Origin: Icerya purchasi
Lineage: Eukaryota > Arthropoda > Insecta > Hemiptera > Monophlebidae
Assembly: GCA_039619475.1 (NCBI GenBank)
Contig: CM077116.1
Location: 23,075,191-23,139,190, forward strand
DNA: 64,000 bases
Reading direction: 5' to 3'
Shown piece after piece: positions 59,421 to 64,000 of this stretch; within the stretch, counting starts at the first letter, position 1, and each line of letters starts with the position of its first letter. A program made the position numbers and the translations under genes. Under the pieces are notes generated by a model. The model did not search any database. It was not told the origin of the DNA and saw nothing but the letters and a program-made list of their open reading frames with translations.

Positions 59421-60984
59421 ATGTGTATCTTATCAAGCGCCGTTTTGGCGGAAATAAAAATTTCATCTCGCCACTCGTTCGAGGTTTTCTTTCCAAAAGT
59501 TCCCCGCACAATTCATTTCTGCTTGTAATGTTGCACACTCGAGCTTGTAGCAATATCGACTTTTCACCATGACGAGAGATAATTTGGAAGGCAAAATTAC
59601 GTTGTTTGCAGTGTCCATTTTCAGCCGTGTATATATGCAGTTTTCCTTCCAACTCCTTAGCATCAATTTCTTTCCTAACCTAGCAATTAAACTGTCACAC
59701 GCTGAGAAACAGCTGCTGCTATACCGATAATTGACCAGGTCGTTTGTCACAGTTATCTGATTGCAGCATCCACTAAGGTATTAATGAGTATTTTACAAAT
59801 TAGTTTGGGCTTGTTGTGTACCTCTTGTCGCTTTAGTACCGGGCTTTGATTTTTCAGCACACTTACGCGGTTGCGTGGAAATTATTTTTCCGTGTTATCT
59901 GTCGTGTACACTATAGTAACTCTGTAATAACATCTCTCGCATTCTCAGGCATATTTACCAGTGCCGTTTACCTAGCAGGCCTTACATAAAATCAAACTGC
60001 GTGCTAATACAATCGCTAAGTGCGTCCTCAATATGTACGCTTAAATTCGGCGCAGGAACTCTTGTAACTGCTATATAGTGTCTCACCTTTCGCGCCATTT
60101 AAGTAGCCGCTGTATGCGCATCAAACGTTTTCTGCAGAGACTGTAATTATCATTCGAATCAAATTCAAAAATAGCAATAGTAGGCAGCTTTACAACACCA
60201 ACCGCGAGCCTCTTTCCGCCAAGTAGTTTTCTTTCTTCTTATATAACAACATCTCGCTCCATGTATTCGTCAGATCAGTGTTGGCATCCGAGAATTTTCA
60301 AAACTGAAAATTCGAGACATACGGCTACAAAGTAAAAATAACAGAAAATAATTCTCCGATCAATAAACAAGAAAATTGGAAAATAAAAAAAAAAAAAAAA
60401 ACATTAAAAATTGGCATTGAACAACGAAATAATTTAGATTTGCGATTTGGCATCACTTGTTCAAGCTTTCGGTTGTAAAAATGGAAGTACAGGCAAAACC
60501 ATCGTTTCGTTAATTTCAGTTATTTCAACCAAACTTCGGCTGGCGAGACGACCACTACCCGATGTTCGTGTCAGTGTGATCGTTGCGGGGTTTTCTTCTC
60601 ACTTGCATCATCTCACTGAGTTTGATGTCTTTCCTTGAATCGGTCATGCCGCTCAGATGTCGGACTATAGCGTACCGTCAGCGTACAATTTTATCATGTT
60701 TTCGAACGTTTTCGTCACACTTTGCTCTCCTAACGCAAAGCCCTTAATTGCCGCTCGTTGTTCCGTGACATGACAAAAAAAAAAATCGGTTTTATGAAAA
60801 ACCTCACACCGTACGTGTTGATTAAATGATTTAGCCAACGCGTGATTGCAAACCGCACAGAACTAGCGCTACTAGTACTCGTTGACTTGGCTCACAAATA
60901 TTCCTCGCAAAACTTTGAGAATAATGGTTATCTTTCTTACTAAAATTGTTTCGTTCAATTTATTATTTTTTCTTTTTTCTTTAT

Positions 60985-61190
60985 AGGTTATGTCAACGAG
61001 GACATCAGCCCAAAAAATGGGAAAATGGGGGAAATAAAGTTCTTATTTTTAAATAAAAATAATGTGAGGGCAGAAGTAACAGAAGTAGAAGGAAATGACA
61101 GAATGTAAGAAATACCGATAAAGATAGTAGGGATACCGAGTTTTAGTAGAAAAGAGTAAACTGACGATTGTTCAACAGAAATCTTCTCTG
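60985..61190 (-). mobile_element. LINE family A 3' relic
   Basis: It contains the reverse complement of TGGGCTGATGTCCTCGTTGA, the 3' end also seen at 20813-21170. Minus-strand translation further in gives VNRED and FSTKTRYPYYL fragments of a decayed C-terminus. Boundaries are uncertain. Confidence 0.5.
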
Positions 61191-61460
61191 TTCACTAAGA
61201 TTTTTTTGTAATTTTATGTCTTATCCGCATATCCATGGCTACAACAAATCACTTTCATTTCGAAATGCACGTTTAACTTTATTCTTTTTCATTTAATTAT
61301 AATAGCTAGAGAGCAAAATTCTCTATATTGTTGCGAGGGCGGATTGATTTTATCTGTGTGTTATATACGCATTTTTTATATCCGGTTTTCCCCGGTTTTG
61401 CTTCCATTATTACGTATTTTAACTTTAATCCTTGCAATATCACAATAATTAGTCAAAGTT

Positions 61461-61688
61461 GTTTTTTTTTGAGCCTGTCAACCGGGGCTTTTACCCGGAA
61501 ACAATTAAAACAGGAAAGAATCAATTATATCTTGATACGGTATCAAATGTTGTTAGGAGAAAAGAACAAATAACAGGAACAATCTGTGGAGAGGGAAAAG
61601 ATAGGACATAAGAAGCGCAATACGGAGTAGGAACACCGAGTATCAATAAAATGGAATAGAAAGCAGTCGACAGAAAGAAATCAACACT
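61461..61688 (-). mobile_element. LINE family A copy, 3' segment (interrupted)
   Basis: T run, then a 3' UTR almost identical to that of the 10132-10727 copy (CCGGGGCTTTTACCCGGAAA against CCGGGGACCTTTACCCAGAA), then the minus-strand C-terminus LGVPTPYCASYVLSFPS. Left target repeat AGTCAAAGTT at 61451-61460. It is interrupted at 61689 and resumes at 62224. Confidence 0.8.
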
Positions 61689-62223
61689 ATCCCATTGTGC
61701 AAAAAGTTTCATGTTAGATTTTGGTCAGATTTTTACGTTTCCTCCTTTTCTAATCATCCTTCCTTTTATTTTTCCATCCAACCTAATCTTCCCACGCGGC
61801 CTTGGTTTTACGATTTTCCTTCGCTTCACCGCTCCGTTATTGTCCCTATTATCCGTTTACGTCTGAATCATACTCTTCTTCCTTCCTCACGTTTTTGTTT
61901 TCGTCTCGCTCTTTCCCCTTATTGCCCTCTTCATCCTGACGACGAAGCCGTCTGTGATCCTGACCATATCCTCTTTGAATGTCCATCCCTCGTGAACGAA
62001 CGCACCTCTTTGTATTCCAATCTGCTGTCACTCAAACTCCCTACTCCTTATTGTGCCTCGTATATCTTATCGTTTCCGTCGATCTCAGTTGCTCCTATCC
62101 TCAGTTCCTTTATCTTATCAATAGCTGACCGAATCTACATTTAACTGATCCTTCTCCTTCCTTTCGTTTCTGGGCGAAGATCCTTTGTTGACATGCCCAA
62201 AGGGGGGGATTAAAAAAAAAAAA
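61689..62223 (+). mobile_element. LINE family A copy nested in antisense in its sister
   Basis: This is a plus-strand copy with an open C-terminal frame (61695-62144): CKKFHVRFWSD, LPTRPWFYDFPSLHRS, LALSPYCPLHPDDEAVCDPD, HILFECPSLVNERTSLY and LKLPTPYCASYILSF, ending DRIYI-stop. The 3' UTR ends GACATGCCCAAAGGGGGGGA and poly-A. AACACT at 61683-61688 and 62224-62229 is the short target duplication. It is 5'-truncated just after RNase H. Confidence 0.83.
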
Positions 62224-62444
62224 AACACTTAATAAACACATGATCAGCATGAACATGTTCTTCGTTTGAGTGGAGAGGATCATATGGAGAGGCAACCAAC
62301 GAAAAACGAAAACGGGAGGAAGATAATAAAGTATGGCTTAAGAGCGCAGACGAATAATGAGGAGACAACAGAAGAAGGACAAAGTGAAGGAAACAAAGAG
62401 AACCATAGGTTAACAACAAGACACTAGGTTGAACAGACAGAATC
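62224..62444 (-). mobile_element. LINE family A copy, 5' segment (continuation of 61461-61688)
   Basis: It resumes with the sequence expected from the 10132-10727 copy (AACACTTAATAAACACA). Minus-strand translation gives LVASPYDPLHSNEEHVHADHVF. It ends at the right target repeat AGTCAAAGTT, 62445-62454. Confidence 0.78.
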
Positions 62445-63439
62445 AGTCAAAGTTAAAATATACAATAATGAAAGAAAAACAAAAATATAATGCTACGAAA
62501 AAAAACCGGATATAAAAAATGCGTATACAATATACACAGATCCCTCGCAGCAATTTAGGGAATTTCGCTATCTAAGCGGGAAATTATAAAGGACAACAGA
62601 AGTGTTTAACGGGTATTACAAAAAAAGAATAGAGTCGATTAAAATATCTAGTCCAAATTTCGAATGATCTTGACTTGTAGTCCCCCGTAAAGGGTGTAGA
62701 ATCCATTTTTATTAAATTCGCAACTAAATTAAATTTAATGGCAATCGGCCGTCGTTCAAATAGGACTCGATATCCTGATTATGTAAATTAAGAATTTAGA
62801 AAAATTCCTCTTGCCCGTGGGTTAATGCCCATAGTTGATGGGCCTAAAAAATAGCAAAAAAATTATCAAGGAAAAATGTTTCACTTTGTGCGGATTTACG
62901 AGCAAACAAATAAAACAGGGTTTATTAAATAAATGTTTTACATGCAAACATATAGATAGGTAAAAATTAATGTAGCCAAATATGTATATCGAACAAAAAC
63001 GCTCTATCCTCGCCAAACAGTTGCCATTAATTGCAAAATAACAAATCGTAAACATAACACACACACCAGTGACGACACTGAGGCAGCTAATGTTTTTATA
63101 AATAGCAGAAGCTTTCTAAATCTCCTTTGAATTAGCGTTAAGCATAACTCTGATCGGCAACGCAAAACAAAACAAAAATTGCCATTAAAAAAAAAAACAA
63201 CAAATATACGTTACGCGTTTCATTTATTATGAATTATCTGCTAATTTCGATTTTTTATATACAAATATGTATGTATACATGCAAACATTACGGTTTTATA
63301 ACTGACGCTGACGTAATTATTTAAATATCGCGATAAACGCAAAACAAACGCGGCAGATAAAATTTTATATACTGAGACATCTTCCGGTTAAACTTTTTCT
63401 ACTAATCAATAGTGTACGTCGGTTAAAATGATTTTCTCT

Positions 63440-64000
63440 ATTTTAAAATCTAATAAAAATTCTTTCTCTATCGAATTTAGTATCTTCCTTAATATTTCTT
63501 GCCGCAAACGACTCAACCTGTTCAAGGCCCTGTCACATACGAGATGGGGCGGTGATCCTCAAATCCTAATCCTGCTGTACAAATCAATCATATTATCTAT
63601 AAACTAGATTACTGTTCCTTCATATACGGCAATGCCTCAAAATCTCTCCTCTCCAAACTGGATTTAACACAAAATTTGGTTCTTCGTTTTTGCTTAAGGG
63701 CGCTTAATTCCGCTCCTATTCCAGTTCTTCTTGCTGAATCGAATGTAAAACCGTTGTTCATCCGACGATCACATTTAGGATACAGTTTCCTTGTAAAAAG
63801 ACTTTCCATCTAATTTTCTAAGATTCGTCTCTCATACCTCTCTATCTTTCATAAATGGCGCTTCTCTCCTAATAAATGTCCTATCTTAGCCCTTGTTTCT
63901 CATCGTTTAGACAAATTCTCCTCCTATACTATTTCCCACAGTAAACTTCCTTATTTTATATTTAACTTCTTCGAGTTTTTTCACCTCCCAAAACTCTTTT
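63440..64000 (+). mobile_element. LINE RT thumb fragment running off the window
   Basis: The plus-strand frame reads NISCRKRLNLFKALSHTRWG, then GDPQILILLYKSII. One shift near 63598 follows, then KLDYCSFIYGNASKSLL, LVLRFCLRALNSAPIPVLLA and FIRRSHLGYSFLVKRLS, with a stop at 63810. The pattern KRLNLxKxLxxTxWG, LLxLYKSxIxSxLDYxSxIYGxASKSLL and LRxxxGAxxSAPIxxLxxE is the RT thumb of RNase-H-bearing I-like LINEs, so it is probably another family A copy. RNase H should follow beyond 64000. Confidence 0.75.

Larger units (their letters stand above)
49278..64000 (-). other. ASPP: ASPP upstream intron (at least 14.7 kb)
   Basis: I found no exon for the N-terminal RA-like domain or the Gln-rich coiled-coil start of ASPP here, so this is read as one intron running off the window. 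It contains TA tracts (49869-49899, 51890-51926), one copy of a dispersed repeat (about 49930-50080), a Helitron-like 5' end (55165-55290), a CR1/Jockey-like relic (56090-56990), a doubtful LINE piece (59150-59420) and family A copies (60985-64000). I see nothing identifiable in 50100-55150, 57000-59100 or 59430-60980. Confidence 0.5.

Noticed and set aside
59410..59750. Two overlapping minus-strand frames of 80-95 codons, considered as the missing N-terminal ASPP exon
   Set aside because: The residues do not resemble the RA-like domain or the Gln-rich coiled-coil start, and no matching splice phase was found.
60447..60638. 63-codon plus-strand frame in a GC-richer stretch, considered as a transposase piece
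   Set aside because: No DDE/D or LINE motif on either strand.

Overview
This window is eukaryotic nuclear DNA, almost certainly from an insect. It is AT-rich, rich in homopolymers and TA microsatellites, and full of non-LTR retrotransposons, tRNA-derived SINEs and a Helitron. No operons, Shine-Dalgarno sites, CRISPR arrays or prokaryotic genes are visible. Long introns and the element types would suit a hymenopteran with a fairly large genome, but that placement is a guess.

Only one host gene is recognisable. It is the insect ASPP gene (apoptosis-stimulating protein of p53; PPP1R13/TP53BP2 family) on the minus strand. Five internal exons lie at 49277-49087, 28179-27899, 22275-21232, 5205-5127 and 1253-838. 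They have consensus GT/AG borders and one phase-consistent reading frame of about 670 codons. They encode the central coiled coil, a low-complexity Ser/Pro/Asn-rich region, and a polyQ/polyproline region. The N-terminal exons must lie right of 64000, and the ankyrin-SH3 exons left of position 1. Introns of about 3.9, 16.0, 5.6 and 20.9 kb separate the exons, so the gene exceeds 49 kb.

The introns hold a dense mobile-element record. LINE family A (I-like, RT plus RNase H, pyrimidine-rich coding strand) contributes about a dozen fragments in both orientations, some nested: 200-590, 10132-10727, 19904-20709, 20813-21170, 25918-26019, 29950-34650, 47313-48830, 60985-61190, 61461-62444 and 63440-64000. 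An R1-like LINE at 11411-13632 keeps an open 674-codon RT reading frame and sits inside a tRNA-derived SINE. A near-complete I-like LINE lies at 41931-46815 on the minus strand, with a 955-codon EN-RT ORF2. It has one in-frame stop in ORF1 and appears to have lost its RNase H domain. A Helitron relic (24223-25745) keeps PIF1-like helicase fragments and a 3' hairpin, and has an RTE-like fragment inside it. CR1/Jockey-like, hAT-like and Helitron-like remnants also occur.

The most informative structures are insertion junctions. Two LINE copies sit head to tail at one re-used target, giving three copies of the same 9-bp repeat (47376-48557). One LINE lies in the loop of a former palindrome (19836-20777). 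One copy is nested in antisense inside a sister copy (61451-62454). One copy has a perfect target duplication but a poly-C tail (10122-10737). I found no new multi-gene system.
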